This document shows positions 32,805-41,246 of a DNA stretch of 64,000 nucleotides, piece after piece. This stretch comes from Streptomyces umbrinus. GTDB taxonomy: Bacteria > Actinomycetota > Actinomycetes > Streptomycetales > Streptomycetaceae. Within the stretch, counting starts at the first letter, position 1. Each line of letters starts with the position of its first letter. The stretch is from the NCBI RefSeq assembly GCF_030817415.1, contig NZ_JAUSZI010000002.1, positions 3,472,001 to 3,536,000 of the forward strand. Direction: 5' to 3'. The notes beneath the pieces were generated by a model. That model had not been told where the DNA came from, made no database searches, and worked only from the letters and a program-made list of their open reading frames with translations. The translations under genes and the position numbers were made by a program.

Positions 32805-32820
32805 CCTTGGGAGGGTCAGG
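32800..32820. terminator. hairpin containing both stop codons of convergent genes
   Basis: CCTGACC and GGTCAGG flank a 7-base loop. The TGA of the membrane protein (32802-32804) and the TGA of the MFS gene on the other strand (32816-32818) both lie in the arms. Confidence 0.55.
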
Positions 32821-34291
32821 CCTTGGCCTCGGCCGTCTTGGGGGTGGCGTCCGGTGCCGTGCCGGGCTCCGGCTCCGCGGCCGCCTTCGGGACCGGGATG
32901 AGCAGGGCGACGGCCGCGGCCGCGAGGGCCACGGCGCAGCCGATCAGCATGGCGACCCGGAACCCGTCCTCGGACGGCAGGGCGAACCCGCCGAAGTCCG
33001 TGGTCATCTGGGCCAGGACCACCGCCATCACGGCGGCCGACACGGAGCTGCCGATCGAGCGCATCAGCGTGTTGAAGCTGTTGGCGGAGGCGGTCTCCGA
33101 CTGGGGCACCGCGCTCATGATGAGGGCGGGCATCGCGCCGTACGCGAAGCCGACGCCCGTGCTGGCGACGATGGTCACCGCGAGCAGGCCCAGCGGCGAG
33201 TCCGTGCCGATCATCGGCAGGGAGATGCCGTAGCCGAGGGAGATGATCAGGGCTCCGAGGGTCAGGGTGGTCTTGGGGCCGCGGGCGGCCGAGACCTTGG
33301 CGCCGAGCGGCGACATCAGCATCATCATCAGGCCACCCGGCGCCATCCACAGGCCCATGGCCAGCATCGACTGGCCGAGGCCGTAGCCGGTGGCCTCGGG
33401 TAGCTGAAGCAGCTGGGGCATGACCAGCGACTGGGCGTACATCGAGAAGCCGACCAGGATCGAGGCGACGTTCGTCATCAGCACCTGCGGGCGGGCGGTC
33501 ACCCGGAGGTCGACCAGCGGCTCACGCGTCCGCAGCTCCCACCAGCCCCAGGCCAGCAGGACGACGACCGCGGCGCCGAGCAGTCCGAGGGTGGTGCCGC
33601 TTCCCCAGCCCCAGTCGGCGCCCTTGGAGACGCCGAGGAGCAGACAGACGAGCGCGACGCCCAGGCCGGCCGCGCCGAGCAGGTCGAAGCTGCTGCCCGC
33701 GGCGGTGTTCGCCCGGCCGACGGGCACGACGAACCAGATCAGGGTGCCGACCGCGAGGGCCAGGGCGGCGACGACCCAGAACAGCACGCGCCAGCTGGTG
33801 TTCTCGGCGATCGCGGCGGAGAACGGCAGGCCGAGCGCACCGCCCACGCCCATGGACGCGCTCATGATCGCGATGGACGAGCCCAGCTTCTCCTTCGGCA
33901 CCACGTCGCGCAGGAGGCTGATGCCCAGGGGCACCACGCCCATGCCGAGGCCCTGCAGACCACGTCCGGTGATCATCGGGATCACCGAGGAGGACAGGGC
34001 GCAGACGATCGAGCCGACGACGAGCGGTATCAGCGAGGCCAGGAGCATGCGCCGCTTGCCGTACATGTCACCGAGGCGTCCCGCGACGGGCGTCGCCACC
34101 GCCGCGGCCAGCAGCGTGGCGGTGATCACCCACGAGGCGTTCGAGGCGCTGGTGTCGAGCAGCTTCGGCAGGTCCCCGATCAGCGGCACGACCAGGGTCT
34201 GCGTGAGCGCGGCCACGATGCCCGCGAAGGCGAGGATGCCGACGACACCGCCTGAGCGGGACTCGGCCTTGGGACTGTCAGGACTTTCCAC
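32816..34291 (-). CDS. MFS transporter (DHA2, EmrB/QacA-type)
   Basis: 491 residues with about 14 membrane helices, as in the DHA2 drug:proton antiporters. Motif A is VAGRLGDMYGKRRMLLASL, and motif C-like sequence appears in MGVGGALGLPFSAAIAENTSWRVLFW. The GTG at 34291 is chosen because it follows AGGGAGAG and keeps the TGCAT operator array upstream untranslated; an in-frame ATG at 34345 would add 18 residues. It is divergent from a MarR-type regulator 230 bases away, a common drug-efflux arrangement. It likely exports a drug or toxic metabolite. Substrate unknown. Confidence 0.88.
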   Translation of the reverse strand: MESPDSPKAESRSGGVVGILAFAGIVAALTQTLVVPLIGDLPKLLDTSASNASWVITATLLAAAVATPVAGRLGDMYGKRRMLLASLIPLVVGSIVCALSSSVIPMITGRGLQGLGMGVVPLGISLLRDVVPKEKLGSSIAIMSASMGVGGALGLPFSAAIAENTSWRVLFWVVAALALAVGTLIWFVVPVGRANTAAGSSFDLLGAAGLGVALVCLLLGVSKGADWGWGSGTTLGLLGAAVVVLLAWGWWELRTREPLVDLRVTARPQVLMTNVASILVGFSMYAQSLVMPQLLQLPEATGYGLGQSMLAMGLWMAPGGLMMMLMSPLGAKVSAARGPKTTLTLGALIISLGYGISLPMIGTDSPLGLLAVTIVASTGVGFAYGAMPALIMSAVPQSETASANSFNTLMRSIGSSVSAAVMAVVLAQMTTDFGGFALPSEDGFRVAMLIGCAVALAAAAVALLIPVPKAAAEPEPGTAPDATPKTAEAKA

Positions 34292-34354
34292 GGGGGGACT
34301 CTCCCTCTTGCGCTTCCGGATCACGGTGGGCGCGACGCACTGCACGGCAGGAAT

Positions 34355-34402
34355 GCGGCATGCATAGAATGTGCATCGTACATGCCCAGTGCATCATGCA
34401 TA
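34355..34402. promoter_or_regulatory. array of TGCAT half-sites between MFS and MarR genes
   Basis: The divergent gap holds ATGCAT-N5-GTGCAT (34360-34376) and GTGCATCATGCAT (34389-34401), four TGCAT half-sites in about 45 bases in an otherwise GC-rich region. Probable binding sites for the adjacent MarR protein. Confidence 0.55.
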
Positions 34403-34521
34403 TCGCCCGCGGTGCCGCCCCCGACCGGCGATGCAGTGCGGTGCGGTGCCATGCCGCGCGGACCAGGAGGGGGACGCCCCAGCAGGTCCAGAACGCCGAC
34501 CCAGGAACCAAGGAACCCCGC

Positions 34522-34977
34522 ATGGACAAGCCGACACCCCTGGTCGAGTTCGAGGCCATGCTGCTCGGGCGGCACATCCACCTGCTCACCCCGCACGCAC
34601 GGGGTCTGCACGGGCGGCTCGACCGCAGCGCCTATCTCCTGCTCAGCCGCATCCGGGCGGAGGGACCGATGTCCATCGGCCGGCTCAGCGCCGCCTTCGG
34701 CCTGGACGTCTCCACCCTCAACCGGCAGACCGCCGCCATGCTGCGGGCCGGTGTCGTCGAGCGCATCCCCGACCCGGACGGGGGCGTCGCCCGCAAGTTC
34801 GCCATCACCGCCGAGGGCGAGCGACGCCTGACCGGCGACCGCGCCGAGAACATCCGGGGGCTGGAGAAGGTGGTGGCCGACTGGACACCCGAGGAGGTCG
34901 CCGAGTTCGCAACCCTGCTCAGCCGCCTGAACCGGGACGTCGAACGCTACGACGGGCGCCCCTGGCCGAGGAGTTGA
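34522..34977 (+). CDS. MarR family transcriptional regulator
   Basis: 151 residues with the MarR winged helix-turn-helix: LLLSRIRAEGPMSIGRLSAAFGLDVSTLNRQTAAMLRAGVVER followed by a wing IPDPDGGVARKFAITAEG. The N- and C-terminal helices would form the dimer interface. AAGGAA precedes the ATG by several bases. In-frame upstream codons (from 34360) run through the operator array and are unlikely to be used. It probably represses the divergent MFS gene and itself. No ligand-sensing cysteine is evident, so a small-molecule ligand is likely. Confidence 0.88.
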   Translation: MDKPTPLVEFEAMLLGRHIHLLTPHARGLHGRLDRSAYLLLSRIRAEGPMSIGRLSAAFGLDVSTLNRQTAAMLRAGVVERIPDPDGGVARKFAITAEGERRLTGDRAENIRGLEKVVADWTPEEVAEFATLLSRLNRDVERYDGRPWPRS

Positions 34978-35023
34978 GATCAGGACTTCCGCAACGGACG
35001 CGCGACGCGTCCAGAACCCCGGC

Positions 35024-35056
35024 ACGGGAGTTAGGAGGCAGCCTCACAACTCCCGT
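35024..35056. terminator. bidirectional terminator after the MarR gene
   Basis: ACGGGAGTT (35024-35032) pairs with AACTCCCGT (35048-35056), with an inner GAGGC-A-GCCTC stem. It separates convergent genes. Confidence 0.65.
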
Positions 35057-35079
35057 ACCTCGTACCGAAGGTGCCGGAC

Positions 35080-35832
35080 TCAGCGCCTGGGGACGGCCGA
35101 GGGAGGGGCGCCCACCGGGCCCCGGACAGCAGCGTCCGCGAGCTCCTTCACCCGGGCGGCGGGCACCGGAACGCCGGGAGTCTCGAAGAACCAGCGCCCC
35201 ATCTCTTCCTCACTCAGCCCCTCGGGCCGCTCCGCCATGTACGGCTGGACGTAGACCGGGGTGTTGGGTTCGATGCGCCAACTGTCGGCGAGGGTGCCGA
35301 TGTCGACCGCGTCGTAGCCGAGAACGTCGAGGAGGCGGGCCACGTCCGCCTTGGCGGCGGGGTCGTCACCGGCGACGGGCAGGGCGCTGCGGTCGGCGGC
35401 ACCGGCGGTCCGGGCACTGGTGAACAGGCGCCGGAAGTCGATGTTGTTGAACGCCTTGACCAGGCGCGCACCTTCCAGATGCCGCTGCACGAGGGCGCTG
35501 GAGGTCAGCTCGCCCGAGTCCAGCTCGGCGATGCGGCCGTCGCGGTCCGGGTAGTAGTTCATCGTGTCGATCACCGTCCTGCCCGCCAGGGCTTCCACGG
35601 GCAACCGGTCGTAGGCGCGCAGCGGGACGGTCGCCACCACCAGGTCACCGGCCCGCGCGGCTTCGGCAGGCAGGGCGGCGCGGGCGCGCTCGCCGAGCTC
35701 GCCGACGAGGTCGGCGAGGGTGTCCGGGCCACGCGAGTTGCTCACGACGACGTTCAGTCCGACGGCGACGGCGAGGCGGGCCAGCGCTCCGCCGATCATG
35801 CCGCTGCCGATGATTCCAAGAGTCTGGGTCAC
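35080..35832 (-). CDS. NADPH/F420-type oxidoreductase with Rossmann fold
   Basis: 250 residues. The N-terminal dinucleotide-binding motif is TLGIIGSGMIGGALARLAVAVG, followed by VVVSNSRGPDTLADLVGELG and VATVPLRAYDRLPVEALAGRTVIDTMNYY, the pattern of the NADPH-dependent F420 reductase-like family (F420_oxidored). It could reduce F420 or another small acceptor. The GTG at 35832 follows AGGGAGA. It is divergent from a TetR regulator with a palindromic operator between the two. The ORF extends upstream to 35889, but those codons overlap the operator. Confidence 0.8.
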   Translation of the reverse strand: MTQTLGIIGSGMIGGALARLAVAVGLNVVVSNSRGPDTLADLVGELGERARAALPAEAARAGDLVVATVPLRAYDRLPVEALAGRTVIDTMNYYPDRDGRIAELDSGELTSSALVQRHLEGARLVKAFNNIDFRRLFTSARTAGAADRSALPVAGDDPAAKADVARLLDVLGYDAVDIGTLADSWRIEPNTPVYVQPYMAERPEGLSEEEMGRWFFETPGVPVPAARVKELADAAVRGPVGAPPSAVPRR

Positions 35833-35873
35833 GGTGTCGGATCTCCCTTTCGATGAGGATCGATAGCAATCGC

Positions 35874-35907
35874 TGACACTTGAGCCCATGGGTGAAACTC
35901 AGTGTCA
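35874..35907. promoter_or_regulatory. TGACACT...AGTGTCA operator in the oxidoreductase/TetR gap
   Basis: TGACACT(T)GAG and CTCAGTGTCA form 10-base arms with one bulge across 34 bases in the divergent promoter region. This is a likely TetR-family binding site. Confidence 0.55.
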
Positions 35908-35966
35908 CACACGCAACCAAGACTCTCTCCTGCGATCCAGGGTCGGTCAAGCGGTACGATCACGGG

Positions 35967-36560
35967 GTGAGTGGAGCGGCGCGTACGAACACACGAGACA
36001 TCGCCAGGGCGGCCGTGCGGGCCGAACTGGCCCAGGTGGCCTTCGAGTTGTTCCGTCAGGAGGGCTTCGCCAAGGTCACCCTGGACGACCTGGCAGCGGC
36101 TGCCGGGGTGTCCCGCAGCACCTTTCTGCGCTACTTCGGCACCAAGGAGGACGCGGTCCTCGGCGCCTTCAACGCCCACGGCACCCAGGTCGCCGACGCC
36201 CTACGGGCCCGCCCCGCCGACGAGGACGACTGGACGGCCCTGCGCCGGGCCCTGGACACTGTCGTCGAGCGCTACCGCCTGGACCCGGCCGGCTCCCTGG
36301 CGATGACACGCCTCGTGCAGGACACCCCGGCCCTGTGCGCCCGCCAACTGGAGAAGCAACACGGCTGGCGCCCGGCCCTGACCGAGGCCCTGGCCGAGCG
36401 CGACGACTCCTCCCGGTCCACGACACTGATCCGATCCGTACGAGCCGCCGCCGCCCTGGACTGCCTGAACGTCGCCCTGGACCACTGGACGGCCTCCAAC
36501 GGCCACCTCGACCTGGTCGACCTCCTGGACGAGGCCTTCGCGGCACTCGCACCACACTGA
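35967..36560 (+). CDS. TetR family transcriptional regulator
   Basis: 197 residues. The N-terminal helix-turn-helix FELFRQEGFAKVTLDDLAAAAGVSRSTFLRYFGTKEDAVLGAF is classic TetR. The remainder is a helical ligand domain of the shorter kind ending LDLVDLLDEAFAALAPH. The GTG at 35967 is chosen: TACGAT lies exactly six bases upstream and no Shine-Dalgarno sequence is seen, so it may be leaderless. The frame is open upstream to 35880 across the operator. It probably represses the divergent oxidoreductase gene and itself. The ligand is unknown. Confidence 0.88.
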   Translation: MSGAARTNTRDIARAAVRAELAQVAFELFRQEGFAKVTLDDLAAAAGVSRSTFLRYFGTKEDAVLGAFNAHGTQVADALRARPADEDDWTALRRALDTVVERYRLDPAGSLAMTRLVQDTPALCARQLEKQHGWRPALTEALAERDDSSRSTTLIRSVRAAAALDCLNVALDHWTASNGHLDLVDLLDEAFAALAPH

Positions 36561-36633
36561 GCGCGACTCACTCGACGGACGCGCGCACCACGACAGCGGC
36601 TACGAGAACCCAGAGCTCCCCGATTCAGCCGGT

Positions 36634-37974
36634 TCAGGCACCCTTCGAGACGGGCTCCAGAATCGCCACGCACTCCACATGGTGCGTCATCGGAAACAGA
36701 TCGAACGCCCGCAGCGTCCGCACCCGGTATCCGCCCTCCCGGAAGTACGCCAGGTCCCGTGCCAGCGCGGCCGGATCGCAGGCGACGTACGCGATCTTGC
36801 GGGCGCCGAGGGAGGCCAGGTGCTGGACCGTCTTCTTGCCGGCGCCGGCGCGGGGCGGGTCGAGGACGATGAGGTCGACCTCGGTGATGCCGGTGCGCGG
36901 GAGGACCGTCTCGACCTTGCCCTGTTCGATGCGCACGCGGTCGAACGCGGCGAGGTTGTGCTTGGCGTCCTCCACCGCGCGCTTGCCGGACTCGATGCCG
37001 AGGACCGCGCCCTTGTCGCCGAGGCGGTCGGCCAGCGCGCCGGCGAAGAGGCCGACGCCGCAGTAGAGGTCGAGGGCCATGTCGCCCTTGCGCGGGAGCA
37101 GGCCCTGCATGACGGCCTTGACCAGGGTGTCGGCCGCCATCGGGTGGACCTGCCAGAAGCCGCCGCTGCCGACCCGGTGCGTACGGCCGTCGGCGCGCTC
37201 GCGGACGAAGGCGCGGCCGTGGACCCGGTGGATACCGCCGTCGTGCTCCTCGACGCGCATCACGGAGACGGGCTTGTCGAGTTCGACGAGGGGCAGGCGG
37301 GCGCCGGGCCGCGGTTCGAGGATCACCATGCGGTCCTGCGAACCGGTCGCCGCGATCGCCTCGACCGACTCCATGCCGGACCAGTCGCGCTCCTCGATGC
37401 CCAGCTCGGAGACCCCGGGCGCGGCGATCATGCAGTGCTCGATGGGCTCGACCTCGTGCGAACGGTGGCGGCGCAGACCGGCGTTGCCGTCCTCGTCGAC
37501 CGCGTACTGCACGCGCGTACGCCAGGCGGGGACCTCACCGGCGGGCAGCTTGTCGCCCTCGGCCGGCATCACCGTGCCGTCCCAGCCGGCCTCCTCCGGG
37601 GTGAGGCCCGCGAGCCGCTGGAGCTGCTCGGCGACGACCTCGCCCTTGAGTCGACGCTGTGCGCCCGGCTTGGCGTGCTGCCAGTCGCAGCCACCGCAGC
37701 GGCCCGGCCCGGCGTACGGACAGGGCGCCTCGACGCGGTCCTTGGACGCCTCCAGCACGGTCACCGCGTCCGCCCGCAGGAAGCGCGAGTCCTCCTCGCC
37801 GTCCGTCACCCGCGCGACGACCCGCTCGCCGGGCAGCGCATGCCGTACGAAGAGGACCTGGCCGGCGTCCGTACGGGCGATGCAGTGCCCGCCGTGCGCG
37901 ACGGGGCCGATCTCGACCTCGTACTCCTGACCCACGAGCGACCCCGCCGGCGATTTCTTCGGTTCTGCCTGCAT
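36634..37974 (-). CDS. class I SAM-dependent RNA methyltransferase (TrmA/RlmD-like, TRAM domain)
   Basis: 446 residues. An N-terminal TRAM domain (EYEVEIGPVAHGGHCIARTD) precedes a cysteine cluster CPYAGPGRCGGCDWQH that would hold an iron-sulfur cluster in RlmD/RlmC relatives. The methyltransferase has ALDLYCGVGLFAGALA for SAM, DLIVLDPPRAG, and the catalytic cysteine in YVACDPAALARDL. It methylates a uridine C5 in tRNA or rRNA; the exact site cannot be told. In many actinobacteria this gene sits next to the APC permease and TrkA-like genes, as here. The start is the ATG at MQAEPKK; the upstream MSGRSPF extension has no ribosome binding site. Confidence 0.88.
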   Translation of the reverse strand: MQAEPKKSPAGSLVGQEYEVEIGPVAHGGHCIARTDAGQVLFVRHALPGERVVARVTDGEEDSRFLRADAVTVLEASKDRVEAPCPYAGPGRCGGCDWQHAKPGAQRRLKGEVVAEQLQRLAGLTPEEAGWDGTVMPAEGDKLPAGEVPAWRTRVQYAVDEDGNAGLRRHRSHEVEPIEHCMIAAPGVSELGIEERDWSGMESVEAIAATGSQDRMVILEPRPGARLPLVELDKPVSVMRVEEHDGGIHRVHGRAFVRERADGRTHRVGSGGFWQVHPMAADTLVKAVMQGLLPRKGDMALDLYCGVGLFAGALADRLGDKGAVLGIESGKRAVEDAKHNLAAFDRVRIEQGKVETVLPRTGITEVDLIVLDPPRAGAGKKTVQHLASLGARKIAYVACDPAALARDLAYFREGGYRVRTLRAFDLFPMTHHVECVAILEPVSKGA

Positions 37975-38086
37975 GGCGGGGTGACTCCAGATGCGAAATG
38001 GGGAACGGCCGGACAACAGCCCACCAGTCTACGTGGACACCGCCCGGCCGCTCACCACGAGCCCGTGGGCCCCCTGCCCCCGCTTC

Positions 38087-40138
38087 TCAGCTCTTCGGGG
38101 ACGACGGCTCCTTCGGCCGGTCCTCGGCCGGCCCACGCCGCACGGAACCCGGCGCGTTCCAGTCCTGCCGCTTGCGGGCCCGCTTCTTGGCCACCTCGGA
38201 CGACTCCAGCTGGTACGGGACGGACGTCACCATCACGCCCGGCGTGAACAGCAGCCGCCCCTTGAGCCGCAGCGCGCTCTGGTTGTGCAGCAGCTGCTCG
38301 TACCAGTGGCCGACCACGTACTCGGGGATGATCACCGACACCGCGTCGCGCGGCGACTCACGGCGCAGCCCCTTCACGTACTCGATGACCGGCCGAGTGA
38401 TCTCGCGGTACGGCGAGTCGAGGACCTTCAGCGGTACGTCGATGCCGCGCCGCTCCCACTCCTCGCGCAGGGCCTTCGTCTCGGCCGGGTCGACGTTGAC
38501 GCTGAGCGCCTCCAGGGTGTCCGAGCGCATCAGTTTGGCGTACGCGAGGGCCCGCAGTGTCGGCCGGTGGATCTTCGAGATCAGCACGACGGAGTGGACC
38601 CGGGAGGGGCGCACGCTGTCGTCGGACGGGCCCTCGGGCGCGGCGATCTCCTCGGCGACGCGGTCGTAGTGCTTCCGGATCGCGGACATCGTGGCGTAGA
38701 AGATCACCATGCCGAGCAGCGCGACCCAGGCGCCGTGCGTGAACTTGGTGACGAGGACGACGACCAGGACGAGGCCGGTGAAGAAGGCGCCGAACGCGTT
38801 GATGGCCCGGGAGCGGACCATGTGTCGGCGCTTGGCCTGGTCCTTCTCGGTGGCCAGGTGGCGGTTCCAGTGCCGGACCATGCCGGTCTGGCTGAGCGTG
38901 AAGGACACGAACACGCCGACGATGTAGAGCTGGATGAGCCGCGTCGAGTCGGCGCCGTAGACCCAGACGAGCAGGATGGCCGCGCCGGCGAGCAGCACGA
39001 TGCCGTTCGAGAAGGCGAGCCGGTCGCCACGGGTGTGCAGCTGGCGCGGCAGGTAGCGGTCCTGCGCGAGGATCGAGCCGAGCAGCGGGAAACCGTTGTA
39101 CGCGGTGTTCGCGGCGAGGAAGAGCACGAGCGCGGTGGCCGCGGCGAGCACGATGAACAGGAAGCTGCCGTCGCCGAACACGGCCTCGGCCACCTGGGAG
39201 ATGACCGGGTTCTGGACGTAGTCGGCGCCGACCTCGACCCCGTTCTTCAGCAGGTCGTGGGCCGGGTTCTCGGCCATGCGGACGTTGGTCGCCATGGCCA
39301 GGCCGATGATGCCGCAGAACATGGTGACGGCGAGCAGGCCCATGGCGGCGAGCGTGCTCGCCGCGTTCTTGGACTTGGGCTTGCGGAAGGCCGGGACGCC
39401 GTTGGAGATGGCCTCGACACCGGTGAGCGCGGCACAGCCGGAGGAGAAGGCGCGCAGCAGCAGGAAGACGAGGGCGAAGCCCGCGAGCCCCTGGTGCTCT
39501 GCCTTGATCTCGAAGTCGGCGGTCGGCGCCTTCATGGTGTCGTCCAGGACGAACCCGCGGAAGGCACCCCACGCGATCATCAGGAAGACGCCCACCACGA
39601 AGACGTACGTCGGGATCGCGAAGAGCTTCCCGGACTCCTTGACCCCGCGCAGGTTCATCAGCGTGAGCAGCACGATGACGGCGATCGCGCAGAGCACCTT
39701 GTGTTCGACGACGAACGGGATCGCCGAGCCGAGGTTCTCGATGCCGGACGAGATCGACACCGCGACGGTCAGGACGTAGTCGACGAGCAGCGCGCTGGCG
39801 ACGGTGAGGCCGGCCTTGGGGCCGAGGTTGGTGTTGGCCACCTCGTAGTCACCGCCGCCGCTGGGGTAGGCGTGCACGTTCTGCCGGTAGGAGGCGACGA
39901 CGGTGAACATCAGCACGACGACCGCGACGGCGATCCAGGGGCTGAAGTGATAGGCCGACACGCCCGCGATGGAAAGGACGAGCAGCACTTCTCCCGGCGC
40001 GTACGCCACGGAGGAGAGCGGGTCGGAAGCGAAGACGGGGAGTGCGATGCGCTTCGGCAGGAGTGTCTCTCCGAGCCGGTCACTGCGCAGTGCGCGCCCG
40101 ATCAAGATCCGTTTGGGCACGTCGGTCAGTTTGGACAC
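38087..40138 (-). CDS. APC superfamily permease, KimA-like potassium importer candidate
   Basis: 683 residues: about 12 membrane helices (residues 35-490) followed by a ~190-residue cytoplasmic domain (VHSVVLISKIHRPTLRALAY...VIIPEYVVGHWYEQLLHNQS). This architecture, the LPVFASDPLSSVAYAPGEVLLVL opening and the Usp-like tail match B. subtilis KimA (YdaO) more than amino-acid permeases, so K+/H+ symport is the likely activity. Two TrkA-type RCK proteins are divergently encoded nearby, supporting this. In other bacteria KimA is inhibited by c-di-AMP through the cytoplasmic domain. Annotation as a plain amino-acid permease is the alternative. Confidence 0.75.
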   Translation of the reverse strand: MSKLTDVPKRILIGRALRSDRLGETLLPKRIALPVFASDPLSSVAYAPGEVLLVLSIAGVSAYHFSPWIAVAVVVLMFTVVASYRQNVHAYPSGGGDYEVANTNLGPKAGLTVASALLVDYVLTVAVSISSGIENLGSAIPFVVEHKVLCAIAVIVLLTLMNLRGVKESGKLFAIPTYVFVVGVFLMIAWGAFRGFVLDDTMKAPTADFEIKAEHQGLAGFALVFLLLRAFSSGCAALTGVEAISNGVPAFRKPKSKNAASTLAAMGLLAVTMFCGIIGLAMATNVRMAENPAHDLLKNGVEVGADYVQNPVISQVAEAVFGDGSFLFIVLAAATALVLFLAANTAYNGFPLLGSILAQDRYLPRQLHTRGDRLAFSNGIVLLAGAAILLVWVYGADSTRLIQLYIVGVFVSFTLSQTGMVRHWNRHLATEKDQAKRRHMVRSRAINAFGAFFTGLVLVVVLVTKFTHGAWVALLGMVIFYATMSAIRKHYDRVAEEIAAPEGPSDDSVRPSRVHSVVLISKIHRPTLRALAYAKLMRSDTLEALSVNVDPAETKALREEWERRGIDVPLKVLDSPYREITRPVIEYVKGLRRESPRDAVSVIIPEYVVGHWYEQLLHNQSALRLKGRLLFTPGVMVTSVPYQLESSEVAKKRARKRQDWNAPGSVRRGPAEDRPKEPSSPKS

Positions 40139-40344
40139 GCAGAGGATCGTAAGCGGTCGAACACGGCCACGCCCACCCTCCCCCGCCCTCGGCGTCGCTC
40201 GAAGGACAGCGCGCCCGTCCTTCGTCTGCCCTCCGAGTGAAATCCCGTACGGGCCCGGTTGCGGATTCCACCGCCGGGCGAAGCCCCATGCCTATATGAA
40301 AAAAGCCAAAACTTTGCCGCCCCTTGCCACTTCATGGAGGTTCC
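40139..40344. other. divergent promoter region of the permease gene
   Basis: The region holds a perfect hairpin CGAAGGAC/GTCCTTCG (40200-40224), a GGGC-TTCG-CCC tetraloop hairpin on the minus strand near 40280, and an A-rich stretch around 40300. No c-di-AMP (ydaO) riboswitch consensus was found by eye. Confidence 0.4.
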
Positions 40345-40440
40345 ATGCACGCCACCGCGGAACTCATCGGCGCCGCCGCCGGACTCGTAGGCCTCGGGAT
40401 CCTCACTCTCGTCAGCGTGCGCAGCATCAGCCGCCGCTGA
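40345..40440 (+). CDS. 31-residue single-helix membrane peptide
   Basis: This small gene begins with ATG four bases after a GGAGG and encodes 31 residues: MHATAELIGAAAG, then a hydrophobic run to TLVSV, then RSISRR. It has one predicted membrane helix with a basic C-terminal end that would stay in the cytoplasm. Its size and build recall KdpF-type peptides that stabilise potassium transporters, and it lies between a KimA-like permease and two TrkA-like genes. The assignment of a potassium role is inference; the family was not recognised. Confidence 0.6.
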   Translation: MHATAELIGAAAGLVGLGILTLVSVRSISRR

Positions 40441-40514
40441 TCGCCGGGATCCCGCAGGCGATCGTGCGCGGGGGTGCCCCCCGCGGACCGCGCGTGTGTA
40501 GCTTGGGCGTCGGT

Positions 40515-40539
40515 CTGAGACGCTGTCTTAGCGTTTCAG
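40515..40539 (+). promoter_or_regulatory. inverted repeat upstream of the first TrkA-like gene
   Basis: CTGAGACGCT and AGCGTTTCAG pair at 9 of 10 positions around a GTCTT loop, 36 bases before the start. It may be an operator or attenuator hairpin. Confidence 0.4.
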
Positions 40540-40574
40540 CCTGATCAGCAACTTTTCACACCGGAAGGACGGTC

Positions 40575-41246
40575 GTGCACATCGTCATCATGGGCTGCGG
40601 AAGAGTGGGTTCCGCTCTTGCCCAGACCCTGGAGCAACAGGGGCATACGGTCGCCGTGATCGACCAGGACCCCACCGCCTTCCGACGACTGGGCTCCGGG
40701 TTCGGCGGCCGTCGTGTCACCGGCATCGGCTTCGACCAGGACACCCTGCGCGAGGCGGGCATCGAGGACGCCGGCGCCTTCGCCGCCGTCTCCAGCGGTG
40801 ACAACTCGAACATCATCGCCGCCCGGGTGGCCCGCGAGATGTTCGGCATCGAGAACGTCGCGGCGCGCATCTACGACCCCCGCCGTGCCGAGGTCTACCA
40901 GCGCCTGGGCATTCCGACGGTCGCCACCGTCCGCTGGACCGCCGACCAGATGCTGCGCCGGCTGCTGCCCTCGGGCGCCGAGCCGCTGTGGCGCGACCCC
41001 ACGGGCGGGGTGCAGCTCGCCGAGGTGCACGCGTCCACGGCGTGGGTCGGCCAGCGGATCAGCCGGCTCCAGGAGGAGACCGGTGTGCGCGTGGCCTTCC
41101 TCACCCGGCTGGGCGAGGCGGTGCTGCCCACCTCGCAGACGGTGCTGCAGGAGGGCGACCTGGTGCACGTGATGATGCGTACGGACGACGTCGAGAAGGT
41201 CGAGGCGTCGTTCGCCGAGGGCCCCGAGGAAGAAGGCGGTCACTGA
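40575..41246 (+). CDS. TrkA-type potassium uptake regulator (RCK), first copy
   Basis: 223 residues: an RCK_N Rossmann domain with GCGRVGSALAQTLEQQGHTVAVIDQD (nucleotide-binding glycines intact) and an RCK_C domain at the end (GQRISRLQEETGVRVAFLTR). GTG start after GGAAGGAC. Such proteins bind NAD(H) or nucleotides and gate a potassium-transport pore. It overlaps the second copy by one base and, with it, resembles the CeoB/CeoC pair of Mycobacterium tuberculosis (from memory). No Trk/Ktr membrane subunit is adjacent; the KimA-like permease on the other side is the only candidate partner. Confidence 0.88.
   Translation: MHIVIMGCGRVGSALAQTLEQQGHTVAVIDQDPTAFRRLGSGFGGRRVTGIGFDQDTLREAGIEDAGAFAAVSSGDNSNIIAARVAREMFGIENVAARIYDPRRAEVYQRLGIPTVATVRWTADQMLRRLLPSGAEPLWRDPTGGVQLAEVHASTAWVGQRISRLQEETGVRVAFLTRLGEAVLPTSQTVLQEGDLVHVMMRTDDVEKVEASFAEGPEEEGGH

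Noticed and set aside
37991..40240. Plus-strand frame of 749 codons opposite the permease
   Set aside because: Charged low-complexity shadow of the KimA-like membrane protein.
40139..40344. Possible c-di-AMP (ydaO) riboswitch before the KimA-like gene
   Set aside because: The expected conserved blocks were not found on either strand; only simple hairpins are present.
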